Assembly (NCBI GenBank): GCA_016214425.1
Contig: JACRON010000005.1
Coordinates: forward strand, 1-16,348
Length of the DNA stretch: 16,348 nucleotides
DNA from: Nitrospirota bacterium
GTDB lineage: Bacteria > Nitrospirota > CAKKRA01 > 9FT-COMBO-42-15
Direction of reading: 5' to 3'
Both the position numbers and the translations under genes were made by a program. Positions 1 through 7,106 of this stretch are shown in pieces. Each line of letters starts with the position of its first letter. The stretch's first letter is position 1. The notes below the pieces were generated by a model that saw only the letters and a list, made by a program, of their open reading frames with translations, had not been told where the DNA came from and ran no database searches.

Positions 1-3
1 AAT

Positions 4-1896
4 CTAAATATTATACTTTGCCAGCCTCTCTAAGGCAATCCAAAAACCCTCTCCACCAAACTTGTGTCCCTGCCATATCTCAGGGACAAAGGTAGCATCA
101 CATCTATTTAAGATATCAAAAAGCTCTTTAAAATCAATCTCGCCTTCACCTATCTGCAGCCCCTCTCCATCAACACCTGCGCCGTCTGCTATGTGAAGAT
201 GGGCTATGTATGGCTTCACCTTTTTGATAAATTCACAAAACGGGATGCTCAGGTGATTGCATCCAAGAACAGCATGGGATGACTCAAAGCAGATTTTTCT
301 TTTGCTCTTCTCGCAAAATTTTGCAATCTCATCAGGAGCTACAAAAATATTATGATGCCTCTGGCCTCCAAAGAGCCATGGGAACGGAGGCATATTCTCT
401 ATAATAACCTCTGTATCGCCCTCTTTCAGCTCATTAAGGGATTTTTCAAGATTTTCGTAAAGCGCTCTTTTATCATGTATTGGTTCATCCATGCTGAATC
501 CGCCGACATGGGCAACTATATAGACCTTATCTTTAGCAGAAAAATGTTTTTTGAGTCTATGTGCAACATCTATAACATTTTGCAGATTCTTGACTGACAG
601 CATCCTCTTCTCCTCGTTTAAAGCGCATAAATCAAGGAGATTGTCATTTCTGAAAAGCTCAGGCGCATGAACAATAATGCCCTGTTCGTAATCCTTAATC
701 TTGAAATCATGCTCTACATCATCATAGCTTAAGTGAAACTCAAAAAAATGAGGAGAGCTTTTTTTTACAATGCCATCTATATCATTATACCTTACCACAA
801 GCCCCCATTTTCTATTAAATTTGTAGTCGTGCAAATATTCTGCATTGCCCTTTAAATCAGATTCTATAAAATAGTCGTCTGCCTTGATATCCCTGTTTGC
901 CTTTTTGCCTGTTAATTCATCAATCTTTTGAGGCGAAATCCCCCTGCCCGGGCTTTTGACTGTTATTTTTTCAGCAGTTATCGTTTCACCCTTTTTAATA
1001 TCAATTGTAGCAACAAGGCTCTTTGATAGGTTCTCCCTGTTCAGCTTCTCGCCCTGGGTTAGCCATCTGTGATTAGTGCCCATTGCAAGCTCAATGTTCC
1101 TTATATCCCTTATTAGCTTTTGCAGGCCTGTAAATTCAAGACTCGCTGCATGGTCAGGGCCTTCCATTGTCCTGTCTAAGGTAAAATGCTTTTCAATTAT
1201 GCAAGCGCCAAGCGCCACGGCAGCCGCAGAAACAGCAATGCCCCTTTCATGGCCTGAATATCCAACTGGTACACTGTATTTCTTTAGTTCAACCATAAAT
1301 CTTAAGTTTATATCCTTAAAAGGTGCGGGATATGTGCTGTTGCAGTGAAGAAGGGCAAAATCAGTCTTCCTCTCTTTTAAGAAATCCACTGTCTTTTCAA
1401 TCTCACTGATAGTTGACATGCCTGTTGATACCATAAGAGATTTGCTGGTCTTTGCAATATAGTCAAGCAGGTCAAGATTTGTCATATCAGCAGATGCTAC
1501 CTTATAGGCAGGGACATTTATCATTTCAAGCTCATCTACGCTCGGCTTATCCCAGGGGGTGCACATAAACATTATCCCCTTTTGTGCAGAATACTCTGAC
1601 AGCTCCTTCATCTGCTCTGTTGACAGATGAAACTTTCTCAAAAGGGAGATTGTATATTGAACAGAGAGGTCTTCGCCTATAGGATTCTCAAGTGCGTCTT
1701 TTTTATAAAGCGCTTCCAGATTCCTCATCTGGAATTTAACGCAGTCAGCGCCTGCCTCTACTGCCATATCAATAAGCTTCTTGGCAATCTTCATGCTGCC
1801 ATTGTGATTAACCCCTATCTCAGCGATAATAAAGCAGGGATGCCCTTCTCCAATAATCCTGCTCCCAATCTTAATTGTTTTAACCTTTGTATCCAT
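4..1896 (-). CDS. NeuB-family nonulosonic acid synthase fused to a C-terminal sugar isomerase-like TIM barrel
   Basis: This 630-residue protein has three parts. Residues about 15-285 match the NeuB/PseI/LegI synthase barrel, which condenses phosphoenolpyruvate with a six-carbon amino sugar to give a nine-carbon acid. Visible motifs are FIIAEIGVNHNG near 22, DCVKFQ near 51, STGMS near 157, VGYSGHERG near 211 and IIEKHFTLDRTMEGPDHA near 233. Residues about 293-348 are the SAF (antifreeze-like) domain, with PGRGISP near 316. Residues about 352-630 look like a xylose-isomerase/AP-endonuclease-2 barrel, with likely metal ligands in IIENMPP (E500), CFESSHA (E538, H541), AHLHIADG and PEIWQGH (E606). 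Typical NeuB proteins are about 340-350 residues, so the last third is extra. The start overlaps the end of the cytidylyltransferase gene by 17 bases, with no good Shine-Dalgarno sequence, suggesting coupled translation. Whether the product is sialic, legionaminic or pseudaminic acid cannot be told. Confidence 0.9.
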   Translation of the reverse strand: MDTKVKTIKIGSRIIGEGHPCFIIAEIGVNHNGSMKIAKKLIDMAVEAGADCVKFQMRNLEALYKKDALENPIGEDLSVQYTISLLRKFHLSTEQMKELSEYSAQKGIMFMCTPWDKPSVDELEMINVPAYKVASADMTNLDLLDYIAKTSKSLMVSTGMSTISEIEKTVDFLKERKTDFALLHCNSTYPAPFKDINLRFMVELKKYSVPVGYSGHERGIAVSAAAVALGACIIEKHFTLDRTMEGPDHAASLEFTGLQKLIRDIRNIELAMGTNHRWLTQGEKLNRENLSKSLVATIDIKKGETITAEKITVKSPGRGISPQKIDELTGKKANRDIKADDYFIESDLKGNAEYLHDYKFNRKWGLVVRYNDIDGIVKKSSPHFFEFHLSYDDVEHDFKIKDYEQGIIVHAPELFRNDNLLDLCALNEEKRMLSVKNLQNVIDVAHRLKKHFSAKDKVYIVAHVGGFSMDEPIHDKRALYENLEKSLNELKEGDTEVIIENMPPFPWLFGGQRHHNIFVAPDEIAKFCEKSKRKICFESSHAVLGCNHLSIPFCEFIKKVKPYIAHLHIADGAGVDGEGLQIGEGEIDFKELFDILNRCDATFVPEIWQGHKFGGEGFWIALERLAKYNI

Positions 1897-2578
1897 CTTT
1901 TTTCATTATTATATCAAGCAATTGAAGCTCATATAATGAATCTATTTCTATTGATTCTTCCTCGCTCATTATAAACATCTCAATCCTGCCGCCAAGGCGG
2001 TTCTTTTCTTTTAATAAAAAATTAGTCTTTGTTATATAAACCGAGCCGTTCTCCCTGTACCATTTGTCTTCTGATTTTATATCCTGCCTTCTTGGCCGAT
2101 TCTTATAATCGTATAATGCAACAGCCTCGCCATTTGCATATTTCCAGAAAAAGCTGTGATTCTCGCATACTGTCAAAAGAGAATCTGCCTTAGTCTCTAA
2201 AATCTTCTCTACGCATTTATCAATTGCGCCCTTCTTTCTGTACGGAGATGTCGGCTGTAAGAGTATAACATAATCAGGGAGGCTGTTGTAATCCTTTTTG
2301 ATGCAATCAAGCACATGCAGCAAGACAGGCTCAGTCGGCGTGGCATCCAATGCCAAATCTGCAGGTCTGTCTATTACCTTAACCTTATTATATCCTTTTG
2401 CAATCCCTTTAATCTCATCTGAGTCTGTTGAAACAAAGATATCCTTGATATAAGATGACTCTAATGCCGATTCTATAGAAAAGCTTATTAATGGCTTGCC
2501 CAATAGAGGCTGGATATTCTTTTTCTTTATGCCCTTAGAGCCTCCGCGGGCAGGTATTATTGCAACAAAGTTTGCCAT
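1880..2578 (-). CDS. neuA: CMP-nonulosonate (acylneuraminate) cytidylyltransferase
   Basis: The 232-residue protein belongs to the NeuA/PseF/LegF family, which transfers CMP from CTP to a nine-carbon 2-keto sugar acid in the cytoplasm. The N-terminus carries the nucleotide-binding AIIPARGGSKGIKKKN (residues 7-22). Further family motifs are VSTDSDEI near 49, RPADLALD near 71, LLQPTSPYR near 106, RPRRQD near 161 and ENGSVYI near 176. Length is normal for a single-domain enzyme. The ATG is preceded by AGAGAGAAG about 10 bases upstream, and the epimerase stop lies 6 bases away. Its 3' end overlaps the NeuB-family gene, so substrate synthesis and activation are coupled. Members of the family accept different sugars, so the exact substrate is open. 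Confidence 0.9.
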   Translation of the reverse strand: MANFVAIIPARGGSKGIKKKNIQPLLGKPLISFSIESALESSYIKDIFVSTDSDEIKGIAKGYNKVKVIDRPADLALDATPTEPVLLHVLDCIKKDYNSLPDYVILLQPTSPYRKKGAIDKCVEKILETKADSLLTVCENHSFFWKYANGEAVALYDYKNRPRRQDIKSEDKWYRENGSVYITKTNFLLKEKNRLGGRIEMFIMSEEESIEIDSLYELQLLDIIMKKDGYKG

Positions 2579-2584
2579 TTATTT

Positions 2585-3404
2585 TTACTTCTCTCTTGAA
2601 TTCTTATACCACTTTACAAATAATTCAATCCCTTTTTCTATCTTTGTGCAGGGGCTGTAGCCGAGCATCCTCTTTGCCTTTTCTATATCAGCATAGGTTA
2701 TTGGGACATCGCCGGGCTGATTAGGCTGCTCATCTATCTGAGCCTTTTTGCCGAGGTTCTTTTCTATCAGGCTGATTAATTTTCTTAGCTCTGTTGTCTC
2801 TGATTCTCCAAGATTAAATATCTCAAAGCCGTGTTTTTTATCAAGGCTCTTCATTACGCCGTCAATAATATCATCAATATATGTATAGTCCCTCTTTGAT
2901 GAACCACCGCCGAACATGGGTATCTTCTTGCCCTCGTCTATCAGTCTTGTAAATTTATGAATAGCCATCTCTGGCCTCTGCCTTGGGCCATAAACTGTAA
3001 AGAATCTGAGGCAGGTAATGGAAATATTGTAGAGGTGATGATAGGTATAGCATATCTCTTCACAGGCCTTTTTTGTTGCTGCATAAGGAGAAATCGGGTT
3101 ATCTATCATATAACAATGGGTCAGCAATAGATGGCCTCACACCTGCCCTTGCAGCAGGGTGAAAAACATAGTCTATTTTATAGCTGCTAAAAATTTCCCT
3201 GAGTAATTTTAAATCCCTTATGTCGCCCTCTATCAATTTAAAATTCTGGCTTTTTAACGACTCAGAGATATTCCTTCTTTTTATTGCAGGGTCATAAAAG
3301 TTGTCAAGGTTGTCAAGGCAGATAACTTTTTTGCCATCTTTAATGAGCCTATCAACAACATGGGAACCTATAAAACCAGCGCCGCCTGTTATTAAATAAT
3401 GCAT
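2585..3404 (-). pseudogene. UDP-glucuronate 4-epimerase-like NAD-dependent epimerase, broken by internal deletion
   Basis: Two reading frames together spell one extended short-chain epimerase. The first frame (3404 to 3099) encodes about 101 residues, with the Rossmann motif GGAGFIGSHV near residue 7, DNLDNFYDPAIKRRN near 31, and HPAARAGVRPSIADPLLY before it runs into a stop. The second frame resumes at about 3103 with DNPISPYAATKKACE, which contains the catalytic YxxxK, and runs to the stop at 2585. By comparison with the family, about 45 residues between LLY and DNPISPYA are missing, including the SSSVYG segment with the catalytic Ser/Thr. The frame change implies a deletion of about 130 bases, of length 2 modulo 3. 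The FYDPAIKRRN segment favours UDP-glucuronate 4-epimerase over UDP-glucose 4-epimerase. The start shares one base with the manB stop (TAATG) and has a good AAAGGAG site. As written it cannot make a working enzyme. An assembly error is the main alternative to real decay. Confidence 0.85.
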
Positions 3405-4774
3405 TATAATATTGCTCCTTTAATTTTATTCAATTCTGATTCAACAAATTGCTTTATCTCTTTCAGCCTTTTCTCTGAATTCGCCTCAAAGCGCATAACA
3501 AGCACAGGCTGGGTATTTGATGCCCTGATAAGGCCCCAGCCGTCATCAAATAAAATCCTCACGCCATCCACATCAATAATCTTATATTCCTTTCTGAATC
3601 TCTCCTTCGCTGCCTCAACAATCTGAAACTTTTTTTCATCAGGGCAGTCTATCCTTATCTCTGGCGTTGAATAGGTCTTTGGCACATCGGATAATAAGTC
3701 TGAAGTCTTTTTATTGCTCTCTGCCAATATCTCTGCAAGCCTGCAGGTAGCGTATATTGCATCATCATAGCCAAGGTATCTGTCTGCAAAAAAGATATGC
3801 CCGCTCATCTCTCCTGCAAGCAAGGCGCCTGTCTCCTTCATCTTTGCCTTTATCAGTGAATGGCCTGTCTTCCACATTATGGCCTTGCCGCCATTCTTGG
3901 CAATATCATCATACATGGTCTGCGAACATTTAACCTCTGATATAAATGTCGCGCCCGGTTTTTTCTTTAATATATCTCTGGAAAAGATGATCATGAGTTT
4001 GTCGCCCCAGATTATCTCTCCCTTTTCATCCACAACACCTATCCTGTCTGCATCACCATCGTATGCTGCGCCAAAATCTGCGCCTATTTCTTTTACCTTC
4101 TTAATCAGCAGTTCAAGATTCTTTGGAACAGTTGGATCAGGATGGTGATTCGGGAAATTGCCGTCTAAATCGCAGAAGAGTTCTGTTACATTGCAGCCGA
4201 GCTCCTGCAATATCTTTGGGGCAGCAATGCCTGCTGTTCCGTTGCCGCAGTCAACAACTATCTTTAAAGGTCTCTTGGATTTGCAAAAACCGCTAAAATT
4301 ATTTTTCAAATAATTCAGATAATCCTGAACTATATTATAATTAGATACACTGCCTTTTCCTTTTTCAAACTTACCGCCTTCAATTATCCTTCTTACCTCC
4401 TGTATCTTATCGCCATATATAGTCTCTTTTCCAATTGCAAGCTTAAAGCCATTAAACTCAGGGGGATTATGGCTGCCGGTAATCATAACTCCGCCGTCAG
4501 CCTTTAAATGATGGATAGAGAAATATAAAATTGGCGTTGGACAGACACCAATATCTATTATCTCCATGCCTGCCGCACTTAGCCCTTTTATTATGCTATC
4601 ATGCAGGGCATCAGATGAGAGTCGTATATCCCTGCCGAGGGTTATTTTTTTAACACCATTTTTCTTGGCATATGTGCCAAAGCCCTTACCAAGAAGCTCT
4701 GCTGCCTCTGTTGTAAGGTCTTTTCCATAGACTCCCCTTATATCATATTCTCTAAAGATACCTGATGAAATCAT
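3404..4774 (-). CDS. manB: Phosphomannomutase/phosphoglucomutase
   Basis: This 456-residue protein is an alpha-D-phosphohexomutase of the AlgC/ManB type, converting mannose-6-phosphate to mannose-1-phosphate (and probably the glucose equivalents) through a phosphoserine. All four domain signatures are visible: FREYDIRGVYG at the N-terminus, the catalytic serine in MITGSHNPPEFNG (S101), the magnesium loop DGDADR (239-244), the sugar-binding GEMSGH (321-326), and the phosphate-binding RASNTQP (417-423) in the C-terminal domain. Length is normal. It sits 4 bases downstream of manC, which uses its product, and shares one base with the next gene. The Shine-Dalgarno sequence is weak, so translation is probably coupled to manC. 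Confidence 0.93.
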   Translation of the reverse strand: MISSGIFREYDIRGVYGKDLTTEAAELLGKGFGTYAKKNGVKKITLGRDIRLSSDALHDSIIKGLSAAGMEIIDIGVCPTPILYFSIHHLKADGGVMITGSHNPPEFNGFKLAIGKETIYGDKIQEVRRIIEGGKFEKGKGSVSNYNIVQDYLNYLKNNFSGFCKSKRPLKIVVDCGNGTAGIAAPKILQELGCNVTELFCDLDGNFPNHHPDPTVPKNLELLIKKVKEIGADFGAAYDGDADRIGVVDEKGEIIWGDKLMIIFSRDILKKKPGATFISEVKCSQTMYDDIAKNGGKAIMWKTGHSLIKAKMKETGALLAGEMSGHIFFADRYLGYDDAIYATCRLAEILAESNKKTSDLLSDVPKTYSTPEIRIDCPDEKKFQIVEAAKERFRKEYKIIDVDGVRILFDDGWGLIRASNTQPVLVMRFEANSEKRLKEIKQFVESELNKIKGAIL

Positions 4775-4778
4775 ACTA

Positions 4779-6263
4779 TTAAATACTTTTTTTTATCCTT
4801 TCATAATCATCATCAAACCTTACAATATCATCCTCTTCAAGATATTCACCGCTCTGAACCTCAATAATATGAAGTGGAACGATGCCAGGGTTCTCAAGCC
4901 TGTGTCTTGTGGAAGGAGGGATGTATGTGCTCTCATTGGTATGAACATTATATACCTTGTCTCCATTTGTAACCCTCGCAGTCCCTGATACAACCACCCA
5001 GTGCTCGCTCCTGTGGTGATGCATCTGCAGGCTCAGCTTTGCCTTAGGCTTTACCTCTATCCTTTTTATCTTGAATCTCTCCCCTGTCTCTAATACAGTG
5101 TATGCGCCCCATGGCCTGTAAACAGTCTTGTGTGTAAGATGCGCTTCAGAGCCTCTTCTCTTTAATTCCTCAACAATCTTTCCGACTTTCTGCGCCTCTG
5201 TCTTTTTGCAGACAAGGGTTGCATCATCTGTGTCAACAACAACTAAGTCTTTAAGGCCAATGGTTGCAAGGACTCTTTTCCCCCCATAAAGAATAGAATT
5301 GCCGCTCCCGATATCAATTACATTGCCCATCTTGATATTTCCATCTTTATCCTTTTCAACCACCTCATCAAGGGCGCTCCAGCTTCCCACATCGCACCAG
5401 TCTATATCAGCAGGAATAACAGTTACCTTCTTTGATTTTTCCAGTATGCCGTAATCAATGGAAATGGGCTTTATCTTGGAATAGGCTGATTTAACTGCTG
5501 CATCAAATCCATTGCTTCCTATGGTTTTTTTTACATCCATCAGATTCTTATATAAATCTGGCAGATAGTTTTTAATCTCATTTAAGATTACACTGCTCTT
5601 CCATAAAAATATACCGCTGTTCCATAAATAGTCGCCAGACATTAGATACTTTTGTGCTGTATTAACATCAGGCTTTTCAGTGAATCTCTCAACCATAAAA
5701 ATCCCTTGACCCTTGACCCTTGACCCTGTCTTTATATACCCATAACCTGTCTCAGGCCTATCCGGCTTTATGCCAAAGGTAACAAGATAGCCTTTCTTAG
5801 CAGCATCAACCGCATCCTTGACAATGTCCATGAATTTCTCAGACTTTTTTATTATATGGTCAGCAGGCATCACCAGCATCAAAGAGTTCGGGTCTTTTTT
5901 AAAAAGGCTTATCGCTGCAAGGCCGATGGCTGCTGCTGTATTCCTGCCCTCAGGCTCAATTAAAAAATTAACCTCTGACTTCTGGATTCTGGATTCTGAC
6001 TTCTCTTTTAGCAACGCCAGTTGCATCTTCATTTCAAGATAATGGTTTTCATTGGTTACTATATGAACCCTGTTCGAAGGAACGAGGCTGCAAATCCTCT
6101 TCACAGTCTGCTGGATAAGGGAGTCATCACTATCTATCCTCAATAACTGTTTTGGCGATAACTGCCTGCTCAATGGCCAGAACCTTGTGCCAGAGCCGCC
6201 AGCCATTATAACGGCATAGAGACCGGTGTTCGGTGATTTTAATTTAGATTGGCTTTTGGGCAT
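4779..6263 (-). CDS. manC: Mannose-1-phosphate guanylyltransferase / mannose-6-phosphate isomerase (bifunctional type)
   Basis: The 494-residue protein has an N-terminal nucleotidyltransferase domain with MAGGSGTRFWPLSR (20-33), the EPEGRNTAAAIGLAA segment near 103, VMPADHII near 131, ETGYGYIK near 171 and FTEKPD near 194. A C-terminal cupin (about 375-475) includes YRPWGAY, MHHHRSEHWVVVSG and YIPPSTRHRLEN. It makes GDP-mannose from GTP and mannose-1-phosphate, and the cupin can interconvert fructose-6-phosphate and mannose-6-phosphate. The ATG has GAGG about 11 bases upstream. Two stretches, residues about 88-98 (KSESRIQKSEV) and 181-189 (SRVKGQGIF), are encoded by tandem DNA repeats that look out of place in the gene. 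Both fall in expected loop regions, and the frame is kept through both, so the enzyme is probably active. Confidence 0.92.
   Translation of the reverse strand: MPKSQSKLKSPNTGLYAVIMAGGSGTRFWPLSRQLSPKQLLRIDSDDSLIQQTVKRICSLVPSNRVHIVTNENHYLEMKMQLALLKEKSESRIQKSEVNFLIEPEGRNTAAAIGLAAISLFKKDPNSLMLVMPADHIIKKSEKFMDIVKDAVDAAKKGYLVTFGIKPDRPETGYGYIKTGSRVKGQGIFMVERFTEKPDVNTAQKYLMSGDYLWNSGIFLWKSSVILNEIKNYLPDLYKNLMDVKKTIGSNGFDAAVKSAYSKIKPISIDYGILEKSKKVTVIPADIDWCDVGSWSALDEVVEKDKDGNIKMGNVIDIGSGNSILYGGKRVLATIGLKDLVVVDTDDATLVCKKTEAQKVGKIVEELKRRGSEAHLTHKTVYRPWGAYTVLETGERFKIKRIEVKPKAKLSLQMHHHRSEHWVVVSGTARVTNGDKVYNVHTNESTYIPPSTRHRLENPGIVPLHIIEVQSGEYLEEDDIVRFDDDYERIKKSI
5703..5726. repeat. CCCTTGA tandem repeat inside manC
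   Basis: Three full copies of CCCTTGA plus CCC run without interruption. On the coding strand this is GGGTCAA repeated and translates to the GSRVKGQG segment of ManC. The same word family (GGGTCAAG) forms part of the array upstream of rny. Confidence 0.85.
5974..6006. repeat. TGACTTCT/TGGATTC repeat tract inside manC
   Basis: The tract reads TGACTTC, then two copies of TGGATTC, then TGACTTCT, so a direct repeat of TGACTTCT flanks a doubled heptamer. It encodes the KSESRIQKSEV segment of ManC. GGATTC words also occur in the array upstream of rny. Confidence 0.8.
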
Positions 6264-6330
6264 AAAGTTTCTTGCCTCACAATTAAGTTAACAGCTTGCA
6301 ATATAAATTTTTCTGTGCAGATGGGCATTT

Positions 6331-7061
6331 TCAGCGTGAACCAAGACAAATAAAAAACTCCCTGTTCCCCTTTTGTCCCAAGATAGGGGATTTTATCACA
6401 CCTTTGACTGTAAGTCCAAGAGTTATCGCAAAATTCTTAATCTTATCCACTGCCTCTCTGTGCTTTGCCTCATCCTTTACAATCCCGCCTTCTCCTACTT
6501 CCTCCTTTGTGAGCTCAAACTGCGGCTTTATAAGGGCAATGATGATGCCCTGCGGCTTTAATAAATCTATAATAACTGGAATGACCTTTGTAAGGGAGAT
6601 AAAAGAAACATCTATGGTTATTATATCTGCCTTCTCTTTTATAAGGGATTTATCTAAGTAGCGGATATTTGTCTTTTCTATATTTACAATCCTCGGGTCA
6701 TTTCTAAGCTTCCATGCGAGAATGCCTATACCTTTTCTGCCCCGGATTGAAGAAGGCAGTCTGTAAAACCGCCTGTTGATGCGCCGATATCTAATGCTAT
6801 TTTATCTTTAACATTTATTTTAAATCCTAAAATCGCCTTCTCAAGCTTTATTCCGCCCCTGCTTACATACTTGATTTCCTCTCCAAGAATCCTGATATCA
6901 GCGTCTGCATCTATTAATGCGCCTGCTTTATCTATCTTCTGGCCATTGACTAAGACCCTCCCAGACATTATCAGCGCTCTAACAGTCTCTATACTTTCTG
7001 CAAAACCTGCGTTAAAGAGGAAATTATCAATGCGAACCTTTTGGCCTTGTTTCTTAACCAT
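6331..7061 (-). pseudogene. tlyA: TlyA-type 2'-O-methyltransferase/hemolysin family gene, frameshifted by a small deletion
   Basis: Frame one (7061 to 6726) encodes an S4 RNA-binding domain (RIDNFLFNAG near residue 10, VNGQKIDKAG near 38) and the start of the methyltransferase with ALDIGASTGGFTDCLL, ending GAEKV-stop. A second frame continues at about 6730 with GIGILAWKLRNDPR, then IDVSFISLTKVIP, IKPQFE and the terminal ILGQKGNREFFI, stopping at 6331. The family normally has YAVDVG between these halves. A deletion of 19 bases between two GTATA copies would explain both the missing five or so residues and the frame change. Intact, the protein would be about 250 residues, as usual for TlyA, which methylates ribosomal RNA in studied bacteria. 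The ATG has no recognisable Shine-Dalgarno sequence and lies just after a 28-bp palindrome. A real mutation or an assembly error are both possible. Confidence 0.85.
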
Positions 7062-7076
7062 GCAAAAACTGTAGTA

Positions 7077-7104
7077 GTAGGGGCTTAATATATTAAGCCC
7101 CTAC
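7077..7104. repeat. 28-bp perfect palindrome between dxs and tlyA
   Basis: Two 14-base arms, GTAGGGGCTTAATA and its exact complement, form a perfect palindrome starting two bases after the dxs stop codon. GTAG units continue on one side (GTAGTAGTAG). It has the same length and the same GTAGGGGC-type ends as the element inside ispA. It is not followed by a T-run close enough to be a standard terminator. Confidence 0.85.
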
Positions 7105-7106
7105 AT

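Noticed and set aside
3099..3127. Programmed ribosomal frameshift in the epimerase gene
   Set aside because: About 45 family residues are missing between the two frames, so frame switching alone could not restore the enzyme.
6720..6735. Programmed frameshift or simple single-base error in tlyA
   Set aside because: Several residues are absent and the gap length fits a 19-base deletion between direct repeats; no slippery sequence is visible.
7077..7104. Intrinsic terminator of dxs
   Set aside because: The stem is followed by TACTACAG before a five-T run, too far for a standard terminator, and the palindrome belongs to a repeat family.
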